Assembly: GCA_003164035.1 (NCBI GenBank)
Contig: PLRS01000141.1
Coordinates: 1-64,000, forward strand
From: Bryobacterales bacterium
GTDB taxonomy: Bacteria; Acidobacteriota; Terriglobia; Bryobacterales; Bryobacteraceae
Reading direction: 5' to 3'
Length of the DNA stretch: 64,000 bases
In this document: piece by piece, positions 16,517 through 24,297 of the stretch
How positions within the stretch are numbered: position 1 is the stretch's first letter
How the letters are laid out: every line of letters starts with the position of its first letter
Translations under genes and position numbers: made by a program
The notes under the pieces: generated by a model
What the model saw: the letters and a program-made list of their open reading frames with translations, nothing else
The model's database searches: none
Told to the model about the DNA's origin: nothing

Positions 16517-17982
16517 CCGCCAGAATTTTTTTCAAATTGATTGCCGGTGTATTCTGTCTGCTGCTGGTGGCGCTGGTGACGGTGGATTTTTTCACCACCA
16601 GAGTGGCCCGCGACGCTTACGTTCGAACCCTGGCCGACCAATTGACCGGCAAGGCCCGTCTGCTGGCTCTGGACATGGACGCGCCCGGCCGGGTGGATGG
16701 GGCGCGCGTCCGGGCGCTGGCGCAGGCCGGCGCGGCGCGGGTCACCGTGATTCGCGCCGATGGCGGCGTGGTGGCCGATTCCCAGGCCGACGCCGCCCGC
16801 ATGGAAAACCACCGCACACCCAACCGCAAGGAACTCATGGCGGCCTTCGCGGGGCGCGCCGGGCAGGATATCCGCACCAGCGCCACGCTGCACGTGCCGT
16901 TTCTTTACGTGGCCGTACCGATACCCGGCGGAGCGGTGCGCCTGGCCGAGCCGCTCTCGCTCATCGACGGACAGGTGGCACAGGTGCGGACCCGCATACT
17001 GGAAAGCACGGCCATGGCGTTTCTGCCGGCCATCCTGCTGGCGGCGGTGCTGGCGCGCTGGATATCGCGCCGCTTCGCCACCATCATGTCCCACGCGGTC
17101 GAGCTGGCTCGGGGAAACTTCCGCGCCCGCCTGGCCGATACCGGCAACAGCGAATTCGGCCAACTGGCCCTCACGCTGAACGAAACCGCCGAGAACCTGC
17201 AGAGCACCGTGGAGCAATTGCAGCGGGAACATATCGAACTGGAAAAGCTGGAGCGCATCCGAAAGGACTTCGTCATCAACGTGTCACACGAGCTGCGCAC
17301 GCCGCTGGCATCCATCCAGGGCTACACCGAAACCCTGATGGACGGCGCCCTCCACGACCCGGACCACAACATGCGCTTCCTCGGCATTATCCGCCACAAC
17401 GCCGAGCGGCTGGCGCGGCTCACCGAAGACCTGTTGACCCTGTCGCGCATCGAGCAAAAACGCCAAAACCTGGAATTCGAGCCGCGCAATATCCAGGCGC
17501 TGATCGGACAGGCCATCGAACAGGTGCGGCCCATCGCCGAAAAGACCGAGATCCGGCTGGTGTCCGCACTCGATCCGGCCGTCACCGAAGCCTGGTGCGA
17601 CGACGAAGCCGTTTCGCAGGTGTTCAGCAATTTGCTCGATAACGCCATCAAGTACACTCCCCGCGGCGGCACCATCACGGTTGGCGTCCGGCCCGCCGGC
17701 CAATTCGTCGAAGCCTGGGTGAGCGATACCGGCGCCGGTATTCCGTCCGAGGATTTGCCGCGGCTGTTCGAGCGTTTCTACCGGGTGGATAAGGCGCGCT
17801 CGCGGGAACTGGGCGGCACAGGGCTCGGTCTGTCCATCGTCAAGCACCTGGTGGCGTCGCACAACGGCGTGGTTCGTGTGGAAAGCCACGTCAACCGGGG
17901 GTCCACTTTTTTCTTCACTTTGCCGGCCGAGGAAGCGGCCCTGCCGGCGCCTCAGCTTAATCCTGAATTTACGGCCTCGTAA
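16513..17982 (+). CDS. PhoR-like sensor histidine kinase
   Basis: The GTG at 16513 begins a 489-residue kinase. It has a TM at about 5-24, a periplasmic domain to about 165, a second TM at 167-182, HAMP, a HisKA domain with His259 in INVSHELRTPLASIQGY and a HATPase domain ('LLDNAIKYTPRGG', 'DTGAGIP', 'GGTGLGLSIVKHLV'). It is coupled to the regulator at 15824 by overlap. The stop lies in a direct repeat resembling a Pho box that precedes the next regulator gene. The absence of a clear PAS domain between HAMP and HisKA differs from classical PhoR. Confidence 0.88.
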   Translation: MTARIFFKLIAGVFCLLLVALVTVDFFTTRVARDAYVRTLADQLTGKARLLALDMDAPGRVDGARVRALAQAGAARVTVIRADGGVVADSQADAARMENHRTPNRKELMAAFAGRAGQDIRTSATLHVPFLYVAVPIPGGAVRLAEPLSLIDGQVAQVRTRILESTAMAFLPAILLAAVLARWISRRFATIMSHAVELARGNFRARLADTGNSEFGQLALTLNETAENLQSTVEQLQREHIELEKLERIRKDFVINVSHELRTPLASIQGYTETLMDGALHDPDHNMRFLGIIRHNAERLARLTEDLLTLSRIEQKRQNLEFEPRNIQALIGQAIEQVRPIAEKTEIRLVSALDPAVTEAWCDDEAVSQVFSNLLDNAIKYTPRGGTITVGVRPAGQFVEAWVSDTGAGIPSEDLPRLFERFYRVDKARSRELGGTGLGLSIVKHLVASHNGVVRVESHVNRGSTFFFTLPAEEAALPAPQLNPEFTAS

Positions 17983-17994
17983 CGATCCTGTAAC
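17978..17994 (+). promoter_or_regulatory. Pho-box-like direct repeat upstream of the second regulator
   Basis: CGTAAC (17978) and TGTAAC (17989) repeat with an 11-bp period, the helical spacing at which PhoB-type winged helices bind. A less exact TGTTAG follows at 18003. The site overlaps the end of the kinase gene and is 45-60 nt before the ATG at 18039. It may let either regulator control the second regulator. Confidence 0.35.
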
Positions 17995-18038
17995 GCGAAC
18001 GCTGTTAGCGTAATTTTGCGGGAGCCGATAAAGAGGTT

Positions 18039-18755
18039 ATGAAGAAGATTCTCCTCATCGAAGACGACTCGGACTTATTTTCCTTGCTGAAATACAACTT
18101 GGAAAAGGAAGGATTTCAACTTTCGGGCCTGCAGACCGGCAAAGGCGCCATCGAGCTGTGCCGGCAGGTGCGGCCGGACTTGATTCTGCTCGATATCATG
18201 CTGCCCGATTCCGACGGTCTGGACATCTGCAAGGGCATTCGCCGGGACCCGGAGTTGGCTGATACACCCGTGATTTTCCTCACCGCGCGCGCGTCGGAAA
18301 CCGACCGGATTGTCGGTCTGGAGCTCGGCGCCAACGACTACGTGGTGAAGCCGTTCTTCGTGCGCGAATTGATTGCGCGCATCAAGCTGCAAGTCCGCGG
18401 CGCGACGCGCAACCAGAGCACCGCCGCGCGCGTGCTCGAAGCCGGCGGCCTGGAAGTGGATACGGCCAGCCGCCAGGTGCGCCTGAACAGCCGGCCGCTG
18501 GCGCTGACCGCTACCGAGTTCCGCCTGCTGGAATTCCTCATGACGCGTCCGGGAGTGGTCTTTAGCCGCGAGCAACTGCTGAATTCGGTGTGGGGGCAGG
18601 ACCGCGCCATTACCGACCGGGCGGTGGATGTTTATGTGCTTCGGCTGCGGCAGAAGATCGAAGAGGACCCGGCCGCGCCCGTGCTGATCCATTCCGTCCG
18701 CGGCTTCGGCTACACCTTCGAGCCGCGCCGGGCGATGGCAGCTATGGAAGTGTGA
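18039..18755 (+). CDS. Second PhoB/OmpR-family response regulator without adjacent kinase
   Basis: This 238-residue regulator has Asp52 in LILLDIMLPDSDGLDIC and VKPFFVRELIARIKL in the receiver. The winged helix contains LTATEFRLLEFLMTRPGVVF and ends VRGFGYTFEP. It resembles the regulator at 15824 but is clearly diverged, so it is an older duplicate. There is 56 bp between the PhoR-like kinase stop and this ATG, with a possible Pho-box repeat. No second kinase is present, so it may share that kinase or be driven by an unlinked one. Confidence 0.88.
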   Translation: MKKILLIEDDSDLFSLLKYNLEKEGFQLSGLQTGKGAIELCRQVRPDLILLDIMLPDSDGLDICKGIRRDPELADTPVIFLTARASETDRIVGLELGANDYVVKPFFVRELIARIKLQVRGATRNQSTAARVLEAGGLEVDTASRQVRLNSRPLALTATEFRLLEFLMTRPGVVFSREQLLNSVWGQDRAITDRAVDVYVLRLRQKIEEDPAAPVLIHSVRGFGYTFEPRRAMAAMEV

Positions 18756-18862
18756 ACCGCGCTGCCGAGCCGCGAGTGTAAAGGCAGCGGTCATTGGCGG
18801 TGGATGACGGCAAACCGGAACAAAGTACCCGTTTGTCCGCCGTAAGTTATTGATTCGTGGCA

Positions 18863-18978
18863 AAAACCGGCACTAAGTACTCCATTTCGGAATTACGGCC
18901 AATAATGAGCGACCGCTAGGCAGCGGTTTTCTTAATACGTGGCCGTCATTCCGAAATCGTGTACTAAGTACCGGTTTT
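18863..18978. repeat. 116-bp imperfect palindromic element
   Basis: The left arm (18863-18905) and right arm (18932-18978) are inverted copies sharing AAAACCGG, TAAGTAC, ATTTCGGAAT and ACGGCC. The centre is a smaller hairpin ACCGCTAGGCAGCGGT. The right half (TTAATACGTGGCCGTCATTC) matches 7889-7915. No gene was recognised in 18756-19028. The structure looks like a non-autonomous mobile palindrome or a terminator between convergent genes. Confidence 0.75.
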
Positions 18979-19028
18979 CCACGCTGGGTAGCCAGGACCC
19001 GACGAAATCCGGCCTGAGGTCTAAGCCT

Positions 19029-19352
19029 TTAGACCTGGAAGGAGCTGCCGCACCCACAGGTGGATTTCACTTGCGGGTTGTTGAACTTGAAGCCGGCGCC
19101 CTCCAGGCTCTCGACATAGTCCACTTCGGCCCCATCCAGATAGAGCAGGCTGGCCTGATCGACGAATACCTTCAAGCCCTCGTAGCTGTAAGTTTTGTCC
19201 AGCATGTTGGGTTGGTTTTCGAAGGCCATCGAATAGCTGAAACCGGAACACCCGCCGCCGACTACGGCGATCCGCAGCCCGGCTGGCGACGGCTGCTGCG
19301 AAGACATGATTTCCTTTACCTTGCCAATCGCTTTTTCGGTCAGTTGAACCAT
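19029..19352 (-). CDS. erpA: A-type iron-sulfur cluster carrier (ErpA/IscA family)
   Basis: The protein has 107 residues with the family motifs LRIAVVGGGCSGFSYSM and the C-terminal CGCGSSF, giving the three conserved cysteines that hold the Fe-S cluster during transfer. Length and spacing match IscA/ErpA/SufA. It delivers clusters to apo-proteins in the cytosol; the many Fe-S proteins nearby (at 163-909) are plausible clients. It is not in an isc or suf operon here. The symbol is by best resemblance; IscA or SufA cannot be excluded. Confidence 0.88.
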   Translation of the reverse strand: MVQLTEKAIGKVKEIMSSQQPSPAGLRIAVVGGGCSGFSYSMAFENQPNMLDKTYSYEGLKVFVDQASLLYLDGAEVDYVESLEGAGFKFNNPQVKSTCGCGSSFQV

Positions 19353-19488
19353 TGAATATACTCCTTAGATTTCGGAAGCTCCGATCAGCCCCATTTTGCC
19401 AGACGGAAGCCTGTAATTTCAATTACAAGCGTTTAGATGCCTCGGGAGAGCCCCCGGTCGCGTAAAATGCGGGCCGAACGGTAGGCTT

Positions 19489-20511
19489 TCACCCGCGGCC
19501 GGTGTGCGGCGGTTCGGCCAGAAGGACCTCGAGCGCCCTCAGGCCCTGTTGCCCGCCCATCGCGATCAGGGTATCGCCAGCCTGAATGGCCGCATCGGCC
19601 GGCGGGTTGAAGTGCATCTTTCCATGGCAGTCGCGAATCGCCATCACGATCACCCCCAGGTCGCGGCTAAGCTGCATTTGGCGGATGGTCTTGCCCACCG
19701 TTTCGCAACCCTCCGCCACCAGTACCTGTTCAATAGCCGTTTCTTCCTTCACGTCGTTGGTGGCAAAATCCAGGAATTGCACCACGTGCGGACGAAGCAG
19801 CGATTGCGCCAGGCGGTGGCCGGTGAGCGCATAGGGCGCAATCACCGAACTCGCGCCGGCCCGCCGCATTTTTTCCACGGCGCCCTCTTCGGCCGCCCGC
19901 GCGGCCACGTAAAGGTCGGGGTTTAAGGCCTTGGCCGATAGCAGGACGAACAGGTTATCGGCATCGGTGGCCAGCGCCGCCACCAGGCCGTGCGCCCGTT
20001 CCACGCCCACCTGCCGCAAGCTATCGTCGTGGGTGGCGTCGGCCGCTACCGCCAGCATGCCCGCCATCATGGCGCGTTCGGCGCGGGCCGGGTCGCTATC
20101 CACGACCACAAAGGGCGCGCCGGCGCGTTGCAATTCCTCCGCGGCCCCGCGCCCTACCCGCCCGAAACCGCAAATGATGTGGTGATGGTTGAGCTTCTCG
20201 ATCATGCGTTTGTTCCGCCGCTTGTTGAAGACGTCTCCGAATTCCAGTTCGATGATGGTCTGGGTCATGGCGCCAATGGCGATGAAGATGGTGGTGACCC
20301 CGAACATGATCAGGAAGGAATTGAACACCCGCCCGGCGTGCGAAAGGGGATGCACTTCGCCATAACCGACGGTGGTCATGGTGATGAGCGTCATGTAAAA
20401 GGCGTCGAAGGGCGGATAGTGGTCGATCAGGGTGAAGCCCACCGTGCCCGTGACGAGCGTGCCCAGAATCGCCCCCGCAATGAAGAGAAATCGCCGCGTC
20501 AGCCGGTTCAT
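19489..20511 (-). CDS. Two-TM potassium channel with RCK (TrkA-N and TrkA-C) domains
   Basis: From the ATG at 20511 the product is about 340 residues. It has TM1, a pore helix with the K+ selectivity filter TMTTVGYGE, and TM2 ('FNSFLIMFGVTTIFIAIGAM'). A Rossmann RCK domain follows (IICGFGRVGRGAAEELQRAG) and a C-terminal TrkA-C segment ending in 'DTLIAMGGQQGLRALE'. This is the layout of MthK-like calcium or nucleotide-gated channels. The frame starts six residues earlier at 20529. It stands alone next to tRNA-Lys. Confidence 0.9.
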   Translation of the reverse strand: MNRLTRRFLFIAGAILGTLVTGTVGFTLIDHYPPFDAFYMTLITMTTVGYGEVHPLSHAGRVFNSFLIMFGVTTIFIAIGAMTQTIIELEFGDVFNKRRNKRMIEKLNHHHIICGFGRVGRGAAEELQRAGAPFVVVDSDPARAERAMMAGMLAVAADATHDDSLRQVGVERAHGLVAALATDADNLFVLLSAKALNPDLYVAARAAEEGAVEKMRRAGASSVIAPYALTGHRLAQSLLRPHVVQFLDFATNDVKEETAIEQVLVAEGCETVGKTIRQMQLSRDLGVIVMAIRDCHGKMHFNPPADAAIQAGDTLIAMGGQQGLRALEVLLAEPPHTGRG

Positions 20512-20631
20512 CCCGTTTCCCAAGCCCAAGTATAGCGGCCGGCATGGCGGAGGGATAGGTTCCGGCCCCGGCCTTTGCTAAACTGGACTGGTGGCAGTTG
20601 CTCGCGGGCAACTGCTTTATCCACCACGCGG

Positions 20632-20707
20632 GGGCCGGTAGCTCAGTAGGTAGAGCATGTGCCTTTTAAGCACAGGGTCGCGGGTTCGAGTCCCGCCCGG
20701 CTCACCA
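20632..20707 (+). tRNA. tRNA-Lys (TTT anticodon)
   Basis: The 76-nt sequence folds into a cloverleaf. The acceptor stem is GGGCCGG paired with CCGGCTC, the D-stem GCTC/GAGC, the anticodon stem TGTGC/GCACA with loop CTTTTAA (anticodon TTT), and the T-stem GCGGG/CCCGC with loop TTCGAGT. CCA is encoded at the end. Confidence 0.97.
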
Positions 20708-20832
20708 TCGCTAAGTCTTACATCATCCGGCATCCGAAATAGCCACGCCCCGCCGATGCCTCTGTCCGCATCCGAAAGAGACACGAAATCGGTGTCTGGC
20801 TGTGCAAGAGATCGCGCGGTGGTGTAGCTTGT

Positions 20833-21795
20833 TTATGGGTCCATCAACTCCGGATACGCGTCCGAGACGCGGTCGATCTCCCGGGCCTGGCCGGGCGAAA
20901 GTCCTGCATCGGGATCCAAACACCAGATACCGTCGAGCAGGCCCTGGCGGCGAAGGACTTCGTGCACGCCGGCGATCGAGCCGCGGAACCCGTTCGCCAC
21001 ATCGAAGATGGCACCGTTGGCGTCGGTCAGCCGCGCGGCCGTTTCCAGCCATTCCGGCGCGTCCGGGTTGCGGTGAATCGCTTCGAGTGTCGCCACCGCC
21101 CGGCGGGTCCAGACGGCCCACTGGCCAAGCAGGCCGCCTACCATGCGGAGGCCGTGGAAGGTCGTAACCAAATCGAGGACGATGTGGTCGTCGTTGCCGC
21201 TGTAGAGGGCGATTTCCGCGGCACGGCCCGATTCGGCCACGCCCCGCAGCACGTCGAGCGTATGGTAGCGGTTGAACGGCGCAATCTTGATGGCGACGAC
21301 CGAATCCAGGCTGGCGAAGCGGCGCCAGAAATCCGCGTCGAGCACACGCCCGCCCACCGCCGGCTGCAAATAGAACCCGACCAGGGGCAGCACCTCGCCG
21401 ACGGCGCGCGCGTGCGCGATCAGTTCATCGGTGGTGGAGCCGGCCAGCGAGGCGAGACTCAGCAGCACGGCGTCGTAGCCCAGCCGCGCGGCGCATTCGG
21501 CCTCGCCGAGCGCCTGGGCTCGGGCGCCGCACACGCCCGCAATCTTCACCACCGCGTGCCCGCCCGCCTCTTCGCGCGCGAGCGCGAGCACCGGCTCGTA
21601 TAATCCGTGTTCGCGAATGGCAAACTGGGTGGTGTGCACCCCCACCGCGATTCCGCCGGCGCCGGCATCCAGATAGTAGCGGGTGAGCCCGCGCTGGCGG
21701 CGCTCATCGAGCTTGCGCGCGGAGGTCAATGCCAGTGGATGCGCCGGAATCACCACTCCCTCGCGCAGCCGCCGGCGCCAATCAAAAGGCGCCAT
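20833..21795 (-). CDS. Dihydrodipicolinate synthase-family (class I aldolase) protein
   Basis: This 320-residue protein reads as a DapA/NAL-type TIM barrel: 'GVVIPAHPLALTSARKLDER' at the N-terminus, AGAGGIAVGVHTTQF, and VAIKIAPFNRYHTLDVLRG, where the Lys is the likely Schiff-base residue. It is too divergent from DapA to assign a substrate; a 2-keto acid aldolase or dehydratase is likely. It overlaps the neighbouring epimerase/dehydratase by 14 bp on the same strand, so the two probably act on one sugar-acid pathway. Confidence 0.75.
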   Translation of the reverse strand: MAPFDWRRRLREGVVIPAHPLALTSARKLDERRQRGLTRYYLDAGAGGIAVGVHTTQFAIREHGLYEPVLALAREEAGGHAVVKIAGVCGARAQALGEAECAARLGYDAVLLSLASLAGSTTDELIAHARAVGEVLPLVGFYLQPAVGGRVLDADFWRRFASLDSVVAIKIAPFNRYHTLDVLRGVAESGRAAEIALYSGNDDHIVLDLVTTFHGLRMVGGLLGQWAVWTRRAVATLEAIHRNPDAPEWLETAARLTDANGAIFDVANGFRGSIAGVHEVLRRQGLLDGIWCLDPDAGLSPGQAREIDRVSDAYPELMDP

Positions 21796-22789
21796 CGCGC
21801 ACCTCGAAATGAGTCGGCTTGTCCAGCGTCGGCAGGCCGGCCACGATCCACTCCGCCTGCCGTTGAATCAGGTCAGCCGCGGCGACTGAAGGCGGTCCGA
21901 GCAACCGGCGGCACAGCGAGGAATCGTTCAGCAGTGCGGTTTCCGCTTCGCGCCCCTCGAAGCGCGGCTCGATGCGGAACAATTCGCCGAACCGCTCCGC
22001 GATCGAGCGCACGCGCAACGTCTCGGGACCGGTGACATTCAGTATGAGCGGGGGAGAGGACGCCAGCGCCAGCGCGCGCAGAATGATGGAATTCGCGTCG
22101 CCCTGCCAGATGACATTCACCGCTCCCATGGCGAGCGGCACCGGCCGCCGCTGCCAGACGCAACGGCCGATATCGAGCAGCACGCCATAGCGCAGGTCGA
22201 CGGCGTAATTCAAACGCATGATCGCCACCGGCGTGCGGTCGCGGCCCGAGAAGTATTCGAACACGCGCTCCCGGCCGAGCACCGACTGTGCGTATTCCCC
22301 GACCGGCGCGGGTGGGGTGTCCTCGGTGGCGCCGGAAGCGGACAATGGGTAGACATTCCCGCTCGACAGCGCCACGATGCGGGATCCGCGGAATCGCTCC
22401 GCGACCATCGCCGGCAGTAGCGTGTTGGTGGCCCAGGTGAGCGGCATGTTCCCGGTAGAACCGAATTTCCGGCCCGCCAAGAGCAGCACGTTCGGGCAGT
22501 CCGGAAGGTGCGCGATCCGGCCCCGATCCAAAAGGTCGCAGGAGATGGTCTCGATGCCCCACCCGGCAAGCTGGCGCCCGGTCTCCCCGTCGGCGAAACG
22601 CGAGGCCGCGACGATGCGGCGCGACACGCCGCTCCGGTCCGCCGCGCGCCGCGCCCGACGGGCGAGCGACGGCCCCATCTTGCCGCCGGCGCCCAGCACA
22701 AGCAGGTCGCCCTCCAGGCCGCGCAGGAAAGCGCAATCGGCATCGGAGGGGCGCGAGAGTTCGTCTTCCAGGCCAGGGATTGAAGTCAT
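21782..22789 (-). CDS. NAD-dependent epimerase/dehydratase (extended SDR)
   Basis: The 335-residue protein has a Rossmann start VLGAGGKMGPSLARRARRAA, ALSSGNVYPLS for the SDR serine and VGEYAQSVLGRE, where Tyr is present but the YxxxK lysine is replaced (YAQSV). This suggests altered catalysis or a non-epimerase role. C-terminal residues ('LILNVTGPETLRVRSIAERF') are typical of extended SDRs. It is coupled to the DapA-like gene by overlap and lies just after the flavin reductase on the same strand (6 bp gap), forming a probable three-gene operon. Confidence 0.75.
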   Translation of the reverse strand: MTSIPGLEDELSRPSDADCAFLRGLEGDLLVLGAGGKMGPSLARRARRAADRSGVSRRIVAASRFADGETGRQLAGWGIETISCDLLDRGRIAHLPDCPNVLLLAGRKFGSTGNMPLTWATNTLLPAMVAERFRGSRIVALSSGNVYPLSASGATEDTPPAPVGEYAQSVLGRERVFEYFSGRDRTPVAIMRLNYAVDLRYGVLLDIGRCVWQRRPVPLAMGAVNVIWQGDANSIILRALALASSPPLILNVTGPETLRVRSIAERFGELFRIEPRFEGREAETALLNDSSLCRRLLGPPSVAAADLIQRQAEWIVAGLPTLDKPTHFEVRDGAF

Positions 22790-22795
22790 TAATCG

Positions 22796-23407
22796 TTATC
22801 TCGGCCGCTCCATTTGGAAGCCCGTCGCCGCCTCGGTGTAATCCGCGGTGTAACCGGCGCGCTGAACCGGACGCGTCGCCAGAAGGTCGAAAAGTCCTTC
22901 CTTGAGATAGTCGGGGTCGATGTGTACGCCAACTACTTCGCCGATGGTGAGGTACTGGTCGAGCGCGGCGCCGTCGGTGCCATGCAACTGTACAATCTGC
23001 ACCAGCTTGCATTCCAGCGCCACCGGAGCCTCCGCAACGCGCGGCGGCATTACCATCCGGCTCGCAGCGGCGTCCAGCTTCGCGAACTCGAATTCGTTGA
23101 CACCGTGCGGCAGGGCGGCCGAGGTCTGGTTCATTTTCTCAGCCAACGGACGAGTGACAAGATTGCAGACGAATTCGCCGGTTGCCTTGATATTGGACAC
23201 CGTGTCCTTCCACCCCGACGAACTGAACATGACCATGGGCGGGTGGTCGCACACGGCATTGAAGAAGCTGTACGGCGCAAGATTCACGCGGCCTTCGGCG
23301 TCTCGGGTCGAAATCCAGCCGATCGGCCGCGGCGCCACGATCGCCTTGAACGGATCGTGCGGCAGGCCGTGACCTTTCGAAGGCTCGTAGAAATAGAATT
23401 CCGGCAT
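22796..23407 (-). CDS. Flavin reductase family protein (FMN-binding)
   Basis: The start at 23407 is preceded by AGGATGG and gives 203 residues; the frame continues upstream without a better site. The N-terminal 'AIVAPRPIGWISTRDAEGRV' and 'NLAPYSFFNAVCDHPPMVMF' are the FMN-binding signature of the flavoredoxin/flavin reductase-like family. It probably binds FMN as a dimer and reduces flavin or an unknown substrate. It is the first gene of the run with the SDR and aldolase-like genes, and lies 26 bp from the CDF transporter gene upstream. Confidence 0.82.
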   Translation of the reverse strand: MPEFYFYEPSKGHGLPHDPFKAIVAPRPIGWISTRDAEGRVNLAPYSFFNAVCDHPPMVMFSSSGWKDTVSNIKATGEFVCNLVTRPLAEKMNQTSAALPHGVNEFEFAKLDAAASRMVMPPRVAEAPVALECKLVQIVQLHGTDGAALDQYLTIGEVVGVHIDPDYLKEGLFDLLATRPVQRAGYTADYTEAATGFQMERPR

Positions 23408-23432
23408 CGTTTCCATCCTATGCAAATGGGGG

Positions 23433-24293
23433 TTACGGAGCAGGTTCCACATGGACCAGTACATCGGCTACCCAGTCCAGCGATTTCAGGATGTGCAGGC
23501 GCGCCTGGTGGGCGATCTCGTGCGATTGTCGCACGGTCATATCCGGGTCGACTTCCAGGTGCAGATCGACGTGATAGCGGAGGCCGGTCTTGCGGGCGTA
23601 GCACTTTTCCACGCCGCGGACGCCATCCACCTGGGCGGCGGCCTGGCGGATCTTGTCCATCAGCCGGTCGTCGGGCATGGTGTCCGCCAACTGCATGGCG
23701 GTCTGGTAAGCGACGCGGGCACCGGCGGTGACGACCAGGAGTCCGACGGCAAGGCCGCCGTAACAATCGGCGGAAACGAAACGGCTGGGGTTGTAGACGG
23801 CAAGGCCGACGGCGATAAGGGCCGTGGCGGCGGAGGTGGAATCGGTGGCGTCGTGCCAGGCGTCGGCGACCAGGGCGGCGCTCTGGATCTTGCGCCCGTA
23901 GCGAAACTTCGAAAGGGCCAGGGCGGGTTTGGCGACGAGCGAAGCCACCAGCGGCCAGACCACATAGGACTGCACGACCAGGTGGGGCCGCCCGAGACGC
24001 TCGATGGCAGAGTATGAGATGAGCGCGCCGATCACCGCTAAGCCCAGGCCGATCAGCAATCCACTCAGGATTTCCAGGCGGCCATGGCCGTAGGGGTGAT
24101 TTTCGTCGGCGGGCTTGGCGCCCAGGGTGAGGCCGGCCAGGAGCAGGGAAGAGGTAAGCAGGTCGGTGGAAGATTCCACGCCATCGGCCACGGCGGCGGT
24201 GGAATGGCCGGCCAGGCCGACCAGAATCTTGGCGACGGCCAGCGCGGCACTCACCGCCATACCGGCGATGGCGATGCGCTGGCCGGTTCGCAT
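23433..24293 (-). CDS. Cation diffusion facilitator (CDF) family metal exporter
   Basis: From the ATG at 24293 the protein is 286 residues with six TM helices. The metal-site motifs are in place: DGVESSTDLL in TM2 and DAWHDATDS in TM5 (HxxxD), with the HPYGHGRLE motif after TM2. A cytoplasmic C-terminal ferredoxin-like domain ends 'YHVDLHLEVDPDMTVRQSHE'. It exports divalent metals such as Zn, Fe or Mn by proton antiport. It lies 4 bp downstream of aceE on the same strand, though functional linkage is unlikely. Confidence 0.92.
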   Translation of the reverse strand: MRTGQRIAIAGMAVSAALAVAKILVGLAGHSTAAVADGVESSTDLLTSSLLLAGLTLGAKPADENHPYGHGRLEILSGLLIGLGLAVIGALISYSAIERLGRPHLVVQSYVVWPLVASLVAKPALALSKFRYGRKIQSAALVADAWHDATDSTSAATALIAVGLAVYNPSRFVSADCYGGLAVGLLVVTAGARVAYQTAMQLADTMPDDRLMDKIRQAAAQVDGVRGVEKCYARKTGLRYHVDLHLEVDPDMTVRQSHEIAHQARLHILKSLDWVADVLVHVEPAP

Positions 24294-24297
24294 CGAT

